A stretch of 64,000 bases of DNA from positions 55,265-119,264 of the forward strand of contig NZ_BCWI01000013.1 in NCBI RefSeq assembly GCF_001592125.1, read 5' to 3'. Made by a program: the position numbers and the translations under genes. The DNA is from Microbacterium hominis NBRC 15708. GTDB taxonomy: Bacteria; Actinomycetota; Actinomycetes; Actinomycetales; Microbacteriaceae. Every line of letters starts with the position of its first letter. The stretch's first letter is position 1. The notes below the pieces were generated by a model, which saw only the letters and a program-made list of their open reading frames with translations, ran no database searches and was not told the DNA's origin. Positions 7,686 to 17,493 of the stretch are shown here, piece after piece.

Positions 7686-9313
7686 TCGGCGTAGGCCCCG
7701 AGGGTCAGGAACGTCGGAAAGTCCTCGCCCAGCGCGACATCGCGGAAGATGGCCGCCGCGTCGTCGAACCGGTCGCCACGGTCCTCGGCGGAGACGGGGC
7801 GCCGATCCACCTCGCCGAGCACCCGCTCGATGAGGCCCTCCACGTACTCGCGCGTGATGCGGGTGCCGTCGTCGGTGGTGCGGTCCTGGTGGATCCACTG
7901 CCACACCTGGCTGCGGCTGATCTCGGCGGTCGCGGCATCCTCCATGAGGTTGTCGATCGCGACGGCGCCGAGGCCCCGCAGCCACGCCTCGATGTAGCGG
8001 ATCGCCACCGACACGTTGCCGTACACGCCCGCCGCCGTGACCGGCAGACCGATGTGCACGTCGATCAGCTGCGATGCCCGGACGTTCACCTCGGGCCGCT
8101 GGCGGTCGATCTGGTTCGGGCGCTCGCCGAGCACCGCATCGAACTCCGCCTGCGCCACCGGGATCAGGTCGGGGTGGGCCACCCACGTGCCGTCGAAGCC
8201 GTCGCCGGCCTCGCGCTTCTTGTCCGCGGCGACCTTCTCGAACGCCTGGGCGGTCACCTCGGGGTCGCGCCGGTTGGGGATGAAGGCGCTCATGCCGCCG
8301 ATCGCGAAGGCCCCGCGCTTGTGGCACGTCTTCACGAGCAGTTCCGTGTAGGCCCGCATGAACGGCACCGTCATCGTCACCTGGCTGCGGTCGGGCAGCA
8401 CGAAGCGCGCACCGCGGCCGCGGTAGTTCTTGATCATCGAGAAGATGTAGTCCCAGCGCCCGGCGTTCAGGCCCGCGACGTGATCGCGCAGCTCGAACAG
8501 GATCTCCTCCATCTCGAACGCGGCCGGCAGCGTCTCGATCAGCACCGTCGCGCGGATCGTGCCGTGCGGGATGCCGATGTACTCCTCGCTGAAGGTGAAC
8601 ACGTCGTCCCACAGCTTCGCCTCTTCGGCCGACTCGATCTTCGGCAGGTAGAAGTAGGGGCCCACGCCGTTGTCGATGAGGCGCTGCGCGTTGTGGAAGA
8701 AGTACAGGCCGTAGTCGACCAGCGAACCGGATGCCGCGAGGTCGCGGCCGGCGCGGTCGGTGTAGCGGATGTGCTTCTCCACCAGGTGCCAGCCGCGCGG
8801 GCGCATCACGATCGTGGGCGTGCGCTCGGCGGTGACGCGGTACTCCTTGCCCTCGGGGCTCGTGTACGACAGCTGCCCGCGGATCGCGTCGAACAGGGAG
8901 AGCTGACCCTCGATGACGTTGCGCCAGGTGGGGCTCGTGGCGTCCTCCTGGTCGGCCAGCCACACCTTCGCCCCCGAGTTGAGCGCGTTGATCGTCATCT
9001 TCGGGTCGGTGGGGCCGGTGATCTCGACACGGCGGTCCTCCAGCCCCGGACCCGCCCCGGCGACCGTCCAGTCGGCGTCCTCGCGGATGTGGGCCGTGTC
9101 GGAGCGGAACTGCGGGTCGTGCCCGTTGCCGATCTCGAAGCGGCGCCGCATCCGGTCGGCGAGCCGGTCGTGGCGGCGGCCGGCGAAGCGGACGTGCAGC
9201 TCCGCGAGGAACGCGATCGCCGCAGGCGTGAGGATCTCGTCGTAGCGGTCGCGGATCGGTCCCGTGATGGTGATGGTCGATGCGGGCGCGGTGCCCGTGG
9301 CGGTGGGAGTCAT
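7664..9313 (-). CDS. aceB: Malate synthase A
   Basis: 549 residues, the usual size of the A isoform. Condenses glyoxylate with acetyl-CoA to malate in the glyoxylate shunt. Recognisable blocks: GPTDPKMTINALNSGAKVWLADQEDATSPTW, the family signature KNYRGRGARF about residue 290, and the catalytic-region sequence GTWVAHPDLIPVA. Lies 36 nt downstream of isocitrate lyase in the same direction, so one transcript is likely. Controlled probably by the divergent RamB-like regulator. Overlaps the end of the convergent membrane-protein gene. Confidence 0.95.
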   Translation of the reverse strand: MTPTATGTAPASTITITGPIRDRYDEILTPAAIAFLAELHVRFAGRRHDRLADRMRRRFEIGNGHDPQFRSDTAHIREDADWTVAGAGPGLEDRRVEITGPTDPKMTINALNSGAKVWLADQEDATSPTWRNVIEGQLSLFDAIRGQLSYTSPEGKEYRVTAERTPTIVMRPRGWHLVEKHIRYTDRAGRDLAASGSLVDYGLYFFHNAQRLIDNGVGPYFYLPKIESAEEAKLWDDVFTFSEEYIGIPHGTIRATVLIETLPAAFEMEEILFELRDHVAGLNAGRWDYIFSMIKNYRGRGARFVLPDRSQVTMTVPFMRAYTELLVKTCHKRGAFAIGGMSAFIPNRRDPEVTAQAFEKVAADKKREAGDGFDGTWVAHPDLIPVAQAEFDAVLGERPNQIDRQRPEVNVRASQLIDVHIGLPVTAAGVYGNVSVAIRYIEAWLRGLGAVAIDNLMEDAATAEISRSQVWQWIHQDRTTDDGTRITREYVEGLIERVLGEVDRRPVSAEDRGDRFDDAAAIFRDVALGEDFPTFLTLGAYADYLTDED

Positions 9314-9349
9314 GGCCCTGCTCTTTCTGTGTCGTGTGGGGTTGGGTGC

Positions 9350-10666
9350 TCAGTGGAACTGTTCGGCCTCAGTGGATCCCACCAGAGCCAGGGTCGCGCT
9401 GTCGGGGTTGAGCGCCGTGGAAACGACGTCGAAGTAGCCGGTGCCCGCCTCGCGCTGGTGCTTGGTGGCGGTGTAGCCGCGGGCCTCCGCGGCGAACTCG
9501 GCTTCCTGCAGCTCGACGTACGCGCTCATGGCGCGCTCGGCGTAGCCGGAGGCGAGATCGAACATCGAGTAGTTGAGGGCGTGGAAGCCCGCGAGGGTGA
9601 TGAACTGGAACTTGTAACCCAGGTCGGCCAGCTCCTGCTGGAAGGTCGCGATCTGCTCGTCGCTGAGGTGACGCTTCCAGTTGAAGCTCGGCGAGCAGTT
9701 GTAGGCGAGCATCTTGCCGGGGAACCGCTCGTGGATCGCGCTCGCGAACGCGCGGGCCAGCTCGATGTCGGGCTCGCCCGTCTCCACCCACAGCAGGTCG
9801 GCGTAGGGGGCGAAGGCCAGGCCGCGGCTGATGACCGCCTCCAGGCCCGGGCGCACCCGGTAGAAGCCCTCGCTCGTGCGCTCGCCGGTCGTGAACTCCT
9901 GGTCGCGGGGGTCGACGTCGCTCGTGAGCAGATCGGCCGCCAGCGCGTCGGTGCGGGCGATGATGACGGTCGGCACGCCGGCGACGTCGGCGGCGAGCCG
10001 AGCCGCGTTCAGGGTGCGGATGTGCTGCTGCGTGGGCACCAGCACCTTGCCGCCGAGGTGGCCGCACTTCTTCTCGCTGGCGAGCTGGTCCTCCCAGTGG
10101 ATGCCGGCGGCACCCGACTGGATGAGCGACTGGGCGAGCTCGTACGCGTTGAGCGGGCCGCCGAAGCCGGCTTCGGCATCCGCGACGATGGGCGCCAGCC
10201 AGTCCTGCGTGAGGGTGCCCTCGGTGTGCTCGATCTGGTCCTGGCGGATCAGCGCGTTGTTGATGCGGCGGACGACGGCGGGCACGGAGTTGGCCGGGTA
10301 GAGGCTCTGGTCGGGGTAGGTCTGCCCGGCGAGGTTGCCGTCGGCGGCGACCTGCCAGCCGGAGAGGTAGATGGCCTTCAGGCCCGCGCGCACCTGCTGC
10401 ACCGCCTGACCGCCGGTGTACGCGCCGAGCGCCCGGATGTAGTCCTCGGTGTGCAGGAGGTTCCAGAGGTTCTCCGCGCCGCGGCGGGCGAGGGTGTTCT
10501 CCTCGCGGACGCTGCCGCGCAGGCGGACGACGTCCTCCGCGGTGTAGGTGCGCTCGACGCCGTCCCAGCGCGGGTCGGTGTCCCAGATCTCCTGCAGCTC
10601 GGCGGCGGTCTGCGTCTGGTCGCCCGCGCGGAGGGGCGGCTGACCGGGGGTGGCCTGGATCGTCAT
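9350..10666 (-). CDS. aceA: Isocitrate lyase
   Basis: 438 residues. Splits isocitrate to succinate and glyoxylate, the first shunt enzyme, needed for growth on acetate or fatty acids. Active-site signature [14 protein letters not shown] with catalytic C201; WEDQ and TDAL metal and substrate motifs are also present. ATG at 10666 is chosen because AAGGAG lies 7 bases upstream; an in-frame ATG at 10681 lacks this. Divergent from the ScfR/RamB regulator. Confidence 0.96.
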   Translation of the reverse strand: MTIQATPGQPPLRAGDQTQTAAELQEIWDTDPRWDGVERTYTAEDVVRLRGSVREENTLARRGAENLWNLLHTEDYIRALGAYTGGQAVQQVRAGLKAIYLSGWQVAADGNLAGQTYPDQSLYPANSVPAVVRRINNALIRQDQIEHTEGTLTQDWLAPIVADAEAGFGGPLNAYELAQSLIQSGAAGIHWEDQLASEKKCGHLGGKVLVPTQQHIRTLNAARLAADVAGVPTVIIARTDALAADLLTSDVDPRDQEFTTGERTSEGFYRVRPGLEAVISRGLAFAPYADLLWVETGEPDIELARAFASAIHERFPGKMLAYNCSPSFNWKRHLSDEQIATFQQELADLGYKFQFITLAGFHALNYSMFDLASGYAERAMSAYVELQEAEFAAEARGYTATKHQREAGTGYFDVVSTALNPDSATLALVGSTEAEQFH

Positions 10667-10767
10667 GGTGCTCTCCTTCATCGGATGCCGGGGCGGGGCC
10701 GGCGGTGGCTCGTGTCTCCACTGTGGGTGAAGTTTGAGGCCAGGAGTAACCAAATCCATTGTGAAGA

Positions 10768-10805
10768 TTGATCGAAGTTCACGTTCTGTGACACAATCCC
10801 GGACA
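10768..10805 (+). promoter_or_regulatory. Promoter region of the RamB-like regulator; divergent aceA control region
   Basis: TTGATC (10768-10773), an 18-base spacer and CACAAT (10792-10797), with the ATG seven bases later, fit a leaderless promoter. The 138-bp divergent region also holds GTGAAGTTTGAGG (near 10730) and CGAAGTTCACG (near 10773), partly matching the AAAGTTTGC-type sites known for corynebacterial RamB. The operator assignment is tentative. Confidence 0.4.
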
Positions 10806-12286
10806 TGACGAACGTCGATGTTCCCTTCGCCGACCTCTCGGGCGCCGCCGACGATGAGGCCGACGCCCTCACGATCGGCCGGCGCATCCGGCAGCTGCGC
10901 ACCGCCCGCGGCCTGACCCTCGACGAGCTCGCGGCGGCCGTCGAGCGCGCGCCGAGCCAGCTGTCGATGATCGAGACGGGCAAGCGCGAGCCCAAGCTCA
11001 CCCTCCTGCGCACCATCGCGAAGGCCCTCGGGGCGACGGTCGACCAGCTCCTCGAGGCGGAGCCGCTGGATGAGCGCGCCACCCTCGAGATCGCCCTCGA
11101 GCGCGCCATGAAGGGCCAGACGTTCCGGGCGCTCGGCATCGAGCCGTTCCGCATCGGCAAGTCGGTCCCCGACGACGCCCTGCGGGCGCTGCTCGCGCTG
11201 CAGGGGGAGATCGAGCGGCTCGGCGACGAGCGTTCCGCCACCCCCGAGGAGGCGCGGCGGGCGAACGTGGAGCTGCGCCACCTCATGCGACGGCAGGACA
11301 ACTACTTCGCCGAGCTGGAGGAGCACGCCCGCGGCATCCTGCGCGCCGTCGACCACCCCGGAGGTCCGCTCACGCAGCGCACCGCGTCGGACATCGCCGC
11401 CCATCTGGGCTTCTCCCTGCACTACGTCGCCGACCTGCCGGCGTCGACGCGGTCGGTCGCCGACATCAAGCACGGGCGGCTGTACCTCTCGAGCACGGTG
11501 CCCGCGAAGGGCGACTCGCGCACAGCCGTGCTGCAGGCGCTCGCGAGTCGCATCCTCGGCCACGCCGAGCCGCGCTCGTACGCCGAGTTCCTGCGCCAGC
11601 GCGTGGAGACGAACTACCTCACGGGGGCGCTGCTGATCCCCGAGGATCACGCGGTCCCGGTGCTCCACGACGCGAAGTCGCGCCGCGCGCTGTCGATCGA
11701 GGACCTCCGCGATGCGTACTCGGTGTCGTACGAGACCGCGGCGCACCGCTTCACCAACCTGGCCACGCGTCACCTCGGCATCCCGGTGCACTTCCTGAAG
11801 GTGCACGAGTCGGGGACCATCACGAAGGCGTACGAGAACGACGACGTGAACTTCCCCTCCGACCGCCTGGGGGCGATCGAGGGGCAGCTGTGCTGCCGCC
11901 GCTGGACGAGCCGGGTCGTCTTCGACATCCCCGACAAGTTCAACCCGTACTACCAGTACACCGACACCGGCAACGGCACGTTCTGGTGCACCGCGCGCGT
12001 GGAGGCCTCGAGCGAGGGCGCGCACTCGGTGTCGGTGGGGGTGCGCTTCGACGACACCAAGTGGTTCGTCGGGCGCGAGACCACCAACCGCGGCGTCTCG
12101 CGCCATGCCGTCGAGGTGTGCTGCCGCCGTGCTCCCGCCGAGCTCGAGTCGCAGTGGCGCGACCAGGCCTGGCCCAACGTCCGCACGCCCCGGACGCTGC
12201 TGGCGACCCTGCCGACCGGCTCGTTCCCGGGCGTCGACACGACCGACCTCTACGAGTTCCTCGAGGCGCACGCTCCGCGCGACTGA
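10805..12286 (+). CDS. RamB/ScfR-type short-chain fatty-acyl transcriptional regulator
   Basis: 493 residues. N-terminal XRE HTH ([54 protein letters not shown], residues ~22-75), a central IrrE/ImmA-like (DUF955) region with the stretch [23 protein letters not shown], and a Cys-containing C-terminal ScfR domain. RamB in Corynebacterium represses aceA/aceB, and the divergent position next to both genes supports the same role. Length matches the family. No gene symbol is given because orthology rather than family membership would need a tree. Confidence 0.88.
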   Translation: MTNVDVPFADLSGAADDEADALTIGRRIRQLRTARGLTLDELAAAVERAPSQLSMIETGKREPKLTLLRTIAKALGATVDQLLEAEPLDERATLEIALERAMKGQTFRALGIEPFRIGKSVPDDALRALLALQGEIERLGDERSATPEEARRANVELRHLMRRQDNYFAELEEHARGILRAVDHPGGPLTQRTASDIAAHLGFSLHYVADLPASTRSVADIKHGRLYLSSTVPAKGDSRTAVLQALASRILGHAEPRSYAEFLRQRVETNYLTGALLIPEDHAVPVLHDAKSRRALSIEDLRDAYSVSYETAAHRFTNLATRHLGIPVHFLKVHESGTITKAYENDDVNFPSDRLGAIEGQLCCRRWTSRVVFDIPDKFNPYYQYTDTGNGTFWCTARVEASSEGAHSVSVGVRFDDTKWFVGRETTNRGVSRHAVEVCCRRAPAELESQWRDQAWPNVRTPRTLLATLPTGSFPGVDTTDLYEFLEAHAPRD

Positions 12287-12320
12287 GCGGCTCGCCGCTC
12301 CGTCGGCGAGAAACCGTTCG

Positions 12321-12359
12321 CGCACCGAGAAACGCCGCGCGCAGCGGTGTCTCGGTGCG
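12321..12359 (+). terminator. Hairpin terminator after the RamB-like gene
   Basis: Perfect 10-base arms CGCACCGAGA (12321-12330) and TCTCGGTGCG (12350-12359). It lies between the regulator's stop and the next promoter. No clear T-tract. Confidence 0.5.
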
Positions 12360-12385
12360 TCGATGGTGTTTCGCGGGACACTGTC

Positions 12386-12414
12386 TTGACGAAGGTTATG
12401 CGCATAAGTAAAGT
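12386..12414 (+). promoter_or_regulatory. Promoter of the first ABC/GH3/LacI operon with operator in the spacer
   Basis: TTGACG (12386-12391), 17-base spacer, TAAAGT (12409-12414). The spacer contains the 12-bp perfect palindrome TTATGCGCATAA (12396-12407), a LacI-family-style site with central CG-containing symmetry. Repression by the LacI gene at the operon's end is the obvious reading. Confidence 0.7.
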
Positions 12415-12456
12415 GGCCAGCGACACCGCAGCGGGTGTCCCGTTCGAGGAGGAACC

Positions 12457-13719
12457 ATGAAACATGTCCGGCTGGGAGCCGTCGCTCTCGTCGCCATCGG
12501 CGCGCTCGCGCTCGCGGGATGCGGTCGCGCAGACGACGCCGCGAGCGCACCCGACAGCGCCACGACCATCGGAAGCGAGCCGGCCACCGGCACGATCACG
12601 ATGTGGGCGATGGGTGCGGAGGGCGAGGCGCTGCCCGACTTCGTGAAGACGTTCGAAGAGGCCAACCCCGGCGTCACCGTCGAGGTCACGGCGATCCCGT
12701 GGGATGCCGCGTACAGCAAGATCCAGACCGCCATCGCCGGCGGCACGACGCCCGACATCGCCATGATGGGCTCGACCTGGATGGCCGACTTCGCCGACGC
12801 GTTCCAGACCGTGCCGACCGACCTCGACACCTCCGGGACCTTCCCCGGCGCCGTCGCGTCGACCCAGGTGGGCGACCGCATGACCGGGGCGCCCTGGTAC
12901 GTCGACACCCGCGTGCTCTACTACCGCACCGACCTCGCCGAGAAGGCGGGCTGGACCACGGCCCCCACCACGTGGGACGAGCTGAGCCAGATGGCCGCCG
13001 ACATGCAGTCCAAGGCCGGTGCCGAGTACGGCATCCGCCTGCCGGGCGGCAACGACTCGTTCCAGGGCACGCTGTGGATGCCGTGGTCCAACGGCGCCTC
13101 GCTCGTCGACGGCGACACCTGGACCGTCGACACGCCGCAGATGGTGGAGGCGTACGAGTACTACCAGAGCTTCTTCCAGAAGGGCATCGCCAACCCGGCG
13201 GCCGACCGCTCGTCGGGCGCGCAGGAGGCGGACTTCGTCGCCGGCACGACCCCGATGCTCATCGACGGGCCGTTCATGATCGGCTCGCTCGAGAAGGTCG
13301 GCGGGGAGGGTTTCTCCAGCAAGTTCACCACCGCGGTGCTGCCCACGAAGGAGTCGTCCACCTCGTTCAGCGGCGGCGCGAACCTCACGGTCTTCAAGAA
13401 CTCGAAGAACGCGCACTCCGCCTGGAAGCTCGCGCAGTGGCTGACCGACCCGACGACGCAGGCGCAGTGGTACGAGAAGACCGGTGACCTGCCCGCCGTC
13501 CAGGCCGCGTGGAAGGAGCAGGCCCTCGCCTCGCAGCCGACGCTCGCCGCGTTCGGCACGCAGCTCGAGACCGCGAAGTCGGTGCCGGCGACCACGACGT
13601 GGGTGCAGGTCGCCGCCGCGGGCGACGCCGTGCTCGAGAAGGTGCGCCTGGGTACCCAGAGCCCTGCAGACGCCATGAAGGAGCTGCAGAGCAAGGCCGA
13701 CGCCCTCGGAATGGGCTGA
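12457..13719 (+). CDS. Sugar ABC transporter substrate-binding lipoprotein
   Basis: 420 residues. Signal peptide with lipobox LALAGC (lipidated Cys at residue 22), then a type-1 extracellular solute-binding fold ([33 protein letters not shown], and [12 protein letters not shown], both common in oligosaccharide binders). Anchored outside the membrane, it delivers sugar to the two permeases that follow. Strong SD GAGGAGG. The downstream GH3 gene suggests a beta-glucoside or related oligosaccharide as ligand. Confidence 0.9.
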   Translation: MKHVRLGAVALVAIGALALAGCGRADDAASAPDSATTIGSEPATGTITMWAMGAEGEALPDFVKTFEEANPGVTVEVTAIPWDAAYSKIQTAIAGGTTPDIAMMGSTWMADFADAFQTVPTDLDTSGTFPGAVASTQVGDRMTGAPWYVDTRVLYYRTDLAEKAGWTTAPTTWDELSQMAADMQSKAGAEYGIRLPGGNDSFQGTLWMPWSNGASLVDGDTWTVDTPQMVEAYEYYQSFFQKGIANPAADRSSGAQEADFVAGTTPMLIDGPFMIGSLEKVGGEGFSSKFTTAVLPTKESSTSFSGGANLTVFKNSKNAHSAWKLAQWLTDPTTQAQWYEKTGDLPAVQAAWKEQALASQPTLAAFGTQLETAKSVPATTTWVQVAAAGDAVLEKVRLGTQSPADAMKELQSKADALGMG

Positions 13720-13724
13720 TCGAG

Positions 13725-14678
13725 ATGACGCAGGCATCACTGGCCGCGACCGGAACGGCCGCCGCCGTCTCCGGTCGCGGCCGTGGTCGCCGACCCGGGT
13801 CGTCCCGGCGTCGGCGTCAGGGATGGATCGCGTGGGGGTTCGCGCTCCCGTTCGTGATCGTGTTCGCGGTCTTCATGATCGTGCCGATCGTCGGCTCGTT
13901 CGCGATGTCGTTCACCGACTTCCGCGCGCAGGACATCCGCTCCCCGTTCGCGGTCGACTTCGTGGGCCTCGATCAGTACGTCAAAGTGCTGACCGACCCC
14001 ACGTTCCTGAAGTCGATGGGCGTGACGGCGACGTTCGTCGTCGTCGGCATCCCCGTGACGATGGCCGTCGCGCTCGCATTGGCCCTCGCCCTGAACTCCG
14101 GCGGCGGGCGCATCGTCTCGTTCCTGCGCGTCGGCTTCTACGCACCGGTCGTGACGAGCATCGTCGCCGTCGCGGTGGTGTGGCGCTACATCCTGCAGCC
14201 GGACGGGCTGCTCAACAGCGCCCTCGCCGTCGTCGGCATCCAGGGGCCGGACTGGCTCAACGACACCACCTGGGCGCTGCCGTCGCTCATCGCGATGGCG
14301 GTGTGGCGCAACGTGGGCACGCTGATGGTGATCTTCCTGGCGGGCCTGCAGGCCATCCCGACCGACGTCAAGGAGGCCGCCATGATGGACGGCGCCTCGG
14401 CGTGGCGGCGCCTCACCGCGGTCACGCTGCCGATGCTGCGCCCGACGCTGCTGCTGGGCGCCGTGCTCATCTCGGTCGGCTTCCTGCAGTTCTTCGAGGA
14501 GGCCTTCGTGATGACCCAGGGCGGCCCGCTCGACTCGACCCTGTCGGTCGCCTATTACACGTTCAAGCAGTTCGGCTTCGGGCAGTACGGTGTCGCCTCG
14601 GCGGCCAGCTACATCCTGTTCCTCGCGATCGCGCTGCTGAGCCTGCTGCAGTTCCGGCTGCTGCGGACGAAGGACTGA
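13725..14678 (+). CDS. Sugar ABC transporter permease (MalF/UgpA-like)
   Basis: 317 residues, six membrane spans after a basic N-terminus (GRGRGRRPGSSRRRRQG). The cytoplasmic EAA loop reads EAAMMDGASAWRRLTAVTLPMLRP, the site for docking the ATPase. ATG at 13725 lies 5 nt after the binding-protein stop. Pairs with the next permease. Confidence 0.92.
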   Translation: MTQASLAATGTAAAVSGRGRGRRPGSSRRRRQGWIAWGFALPFVIVFAVFMIVPIVGSFAMSFTDFRAQDIRSPFAVDFVGLDQYVKVLTDPTFLKSMGVTATFVVVGIPVTMAVALALALALNSGGGRIVSFLRVGFYAPVVTSIVAVAVVWRYILQPDGLLNSALAVVGIQGPDWLNDTTWALPSLIAMAVWRNVGTLMVIFLAGLQAIPTDVKEAAMMDGASAWRRLTAVTLPMLRPTLLLGAVLISVGFLQFFEEAFVMTQGGPLDSTLSVAYYTFKQFGFGQYGVASAASYILFLAIALLSLLQFRLLRTKD

Positions 14679-14690
14679 GAGGACCCCGCC

Positions 14691-15551
14691 ATGACCGCTC
14701 CTGTCACCGCCCGCCCGACGCGGCGCGCGCGCCGCGCCGTCACCGGCCGGGCCGTCACCTACACCGTGCTCGTCGTCGGCCTCATCGTGTGGATGCTGCC
14801 GTTCGCCTGGATGCTGCTGGGCTCCGTCAAGACCCAGGCCGAGATCCTGCAGCGCCCGCCCACGTGGTGGCCGCGCGAGTTCACGTGGGACAACTTCGCC
14901 CAGTGGTTCGGCCCGCTCGACATCGGCCGCTTCTTCACCAACAGCATCGTCGTGGCACTGCTGACCGTGCTCGGCAACCTCGTGTTCTGCTCGATGGTCG
15001 GCTACGCGCTGGCGAAGATGGACTTCCCCGGCAAGAAGATCCTGTTCGCCGTGGTGCTCGTGACGCTCATGGTGCCGGGCGTCGTCACCTTCGTGCCGCT
15101 GTTCGTGATGGTCTCCTCGCTCGGGCTGACCAGCAGCTACGCGGCGCTGATCCTGCCGTTCATCACGACGCCGCTCGGCGTGTTCCTCATGCGCCAGTTC
15201 ATGCTCGGCATCCCCGACGAGCTCATCGAGGCCGCGCGCATCGACGGGGCGGGGGAGCTGCGCATCTTCGCCCGTGTCGTCATGCCGCTGTGCGGGCCGC
15301 CGCTGGCGACCCTCGGCATCCTCACCTTCCTCGCGTCGTGGAACAACTTCCTGTGGCCGCTCGTCGCGGCCCAGACCGAGAACATGTACACCCTCCCGGT
15401 GGCGCTCTCGCTGTACTCGACCGGACAGAACGCGACCGACTACGGCCTGCTGCTGGCGGGGTCCGTGCTCGTGATCGCGCCGATCCTGCTGCTGTTCGTC
15501 TTCCTGCAGCGCTACTTCATCCAGGGCGTCGCCACGACCGGGCTCAAGTGA
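14691..15551 (+). CDS. Sugar ABC transporter permease (MalG/UgpE-like)
   Basis: 286 residues, six membrane spans. EAA loop EAARIDGAGELRIFARVVMPLCGP. Starts 12 nt after the first permease. No ATP-binding protein gene follows, so energising must come from an ATPase encoded elsewhere (MsmK/MsmX/UgpC type). Confidence 0.92.
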   Translation: MTAPVTARPTRRARRAVTGRAVTYTVLVVGLIVWMLPFAWMLLGSVKTQAEILQRPPTWWPREFTWDNFAQWFGPLDIGRFFTNSIVVALLTVLGNLVFCSMVGYALAKMDFPGKKILFAVVLVTLMVPGVVTFVPLFVMVSSLGLTSSYAALILPFITTPLGVFLMRQFMLGIPDELIEAARIDGAGELRIFARVVMPLCGPPLATLGILTFLASWNNFLWPLVAAQTENMYTLPVALSLYSTGQNATDYGLLLAGSVLVIAPILLLFVFLQRYFIQGVATTGLK

Positions 15552-15582
15552 GCCCCCGCGACCCGCCTCGAGAAAGAGAATC

Positions 15583-17463
15583 ATGACCCCCACGTATCTC
15601 ACCGCGCCCGACGGCACCCGCTTCCGCGACCTCAACGGCAACGGGGTGATGGATCCGTACGAGGATCCGCGCCTGAGCGCCGACGAGCGCGCCGCCGACC
15701 TCGTGGCCCGGATGAGCCTGGAGGAGAAGTGCGGGCTGATGTTCCAGACCGTCATCGAGGTGGGGGAGGAGGGCGAGCTGCTGGAGGCGCCCGGGCGCAT
15801 CTCGAAGTCGCCGACGACCACGGTCGTCCGGGGCAAGCACCTGTCGCACTTCAACGTGCACGCCATCCGCTCCGCCCGGCAGGCCGCCGTCTGGAACAAC
15901 AACCTGCAGGCCCTGGCCGCGCAGACTCCGCACGGGGTGCCCGTCACCGTCAGCACCGATCCGCGGCACGCGTTCGTCGAGAACACCGGCGTGGGCTTCG
16001 CCGCCGGGCCGTTCTCGCAGTGGCCGGAGGGCCTCGGACTGGCGGCGATCGACGACGTCGAGACGGTGCGCCGGTTCGCGGACGTCGCGCGGCAGGAGTA
16101 CCGCGCCGTCGGCATCCGCGCCGCCCTGCACCCCCAGATCGACCTCGCGACCGAGCCCCGCTGGGGGCGGCAGGCCCAGACCCTCGGGCAGGATGCCGGG
16201 CGGGTCGCCGAGTTCACCGCCGCCTATCTGCAGGGCTTCCAGGGCGACGCGCTCGGACCCGACAGTGTCGCGTGCACGACAAAGCACTTCCCGGGCGGCG
16301 GTCCGCAGAAGGACGGCGAAGACGCGCACTTCCCCTACGGGCGCGAGCAGGTCTACCCGGGCGGCATGTTCGAGTACCACCTGGAGCCGTTCCGCGAGGC
16401 GATCCGCCGCGGCACCGCCGCGATGATGCCGTACTACGGCATGCCGATCGGGCTGGAGCGCAACGGGGTGCCCATCGAAGAGGTCGGCTTCGGCTACAAC
16501 CGGCAGATCGTCACGGACCTCCTCCGCGGCGAGCTCGGCTTCGACGGGGTCGTCGTCACCGACTGGGAGCTGGTCAACGACAACCATGTCGGCGACCAGG
16601 TGCTGCCGGCGCGCGCCTGGGGCGTCGAGGAGCTGTCGCCGAGCGAACGCATGCTCAAGATCCTGGATGCCGGGGCCGACCAGTTCGGCGGCGAGGAGTG
16701 CGTCGACCTGCTGATCGCGCTCGTGCGCGCGGGGCGCGTCGACGAGGCCCGCATCGACGCGTCCGCGCTTCGCCTCCTGCGCGTGAAGTTCCAGCTGGGC
16801 CTGTTCGACGACCCGTTCGTCGACCCCGACGAGGCGGAGCGCATCGTCGGGAACGCGCAGTTCCGGGCGGAGGGGGAGCGCGCGCAGGCGCGTTCGCTGA
16901 CGGTGGTGCAGAACCGTCCGACGCCGGGCGCGGATCACCCGGTGCTGCCGCTGAGCGGAGCCGGGCGCCGGGTGTACGTCGAGGGGTTCCGCCCCGAGGA
17001 CGTCGCCGAGCTGGGCGAGATCGTCGCCGACCCCGCCGACGCGGATCTCGCGCTCGTGCGCCTCGGTGCGCCGTTCGAGCCGCGCGACGACCTCTTCCTC
17101 GAGGCGTGGTTCCACCAGGGCTCGCTGGAGTTCCCGCCCGGCCGCGTCTACCGGATGAGGAGCATCGCCGCGCACTGCCCGCTCGTGCTCGTGGTCAATC
17201 TCGACCGTCCCGGCATCCTGACCCCGTTCGCGGCGTTCGCGTCGGCGATCGTCGTCGACTTCGGCAGCTCGTCGCGCGCGGTCGTCGACGTGCTCACGGG
17301 CCGCATCGCCCCCGAGGGGCGCCTGCCGATCGAGCTGCCGCGCTCGATGGATGCCGTGCGCTCCTCCCGCGAAGATGTACCGTCGGATACGGGCGACCCC
17401 CTCTTCCCGGTCCACTTCGGCCTGGAGCTGCCGATGCGGGTCGGAGGCCGCGCCGACGCGTGA
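15583..17463 (+). CDS. Glycoside hydrolase family 3 (beta-glucosidase-like)
   Basis: 626 residues, cytoplasmic (no signal peptide). Retaining GH3 enzyme: nucleophile D327 in GFDGVVVTDWELVND; KHFPGGGPQKDGEDAH is the substrate-binding KHF motif. The N-terminus holds DLNGNGVMDPYED, an EF-hand-like loop often seen in this GH3 subclass. The chain has the TIM-barrel and alpha/beta sandwich but ends without a fibronectin-III domain. Being in the operon of a sugar importer, it probably hydrolyses an imported beta-linked oligosaccharide; exact linkage (glucoside, xyloside, arabinopyranoside) is not fixed by sequence. Confidence 0.88.
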   Translation: MTPTYLTAPDGTRFRDLNGNGVMDPYEDPRLSADERAADLVARMSLEEKCGLMFQTVIEVGEEGELLEAPGRISKSPTTTVVRGKHLSHFNVHAIRSARQAAVWNNNLQALAAQTPHGVPVTVSTDPRHAFVENTGVGFAAGPFSQWPEGLGLAAIDDVETVRRFADVARQEYRAVGIRAALHPQIDLATEPRWGRQAQTLGQDAGRVAEFTAAYLQGFQGDALGPDSVACTTKHFPGGGPQKDGEDAHFPYGREQVYPGGMFEYHLEPFREAIRRGTAAMMPYYGMPIGLERNGVPIEEVGFGYNRQIVTDLLRGELGFDGVVVTDWELVNDNHVGDQVLPARAWGVEELSPSERMLKILDAGADQFGGEECVDLLIALVRAGRVDEARIDASALRLLRVKFQLGLFDDPFVDPDEAERIVGNAQFRAEGERAQARSLTVVQNRPTPGADHPVLPLSGAGRRVYVEGFRPEDVAELGEIVADPADADLALVRLGAPFEPRDDLFLEAWFHQGSLEFPPGRVYRMRSIAAHCPLVLVVNLDRPGILTPFAAFASAIVVDFGSSSRAVVDVLTGRIAPEGRLPIELPRSMDAVRSSREDVPSDTGDPLFPVHFGLELPMRVGGRADA

Positions 17464-17493
17464 GGCGGCCGTGGACACGAGGAGGGGCTGCGC

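Noticed and set aside
7256..10771. A 1171-residue open frame on the plus strand
   Set aside because: Antisense to malate synthase and isocitrate lyase, whose products are certain; no domain, no start signal.
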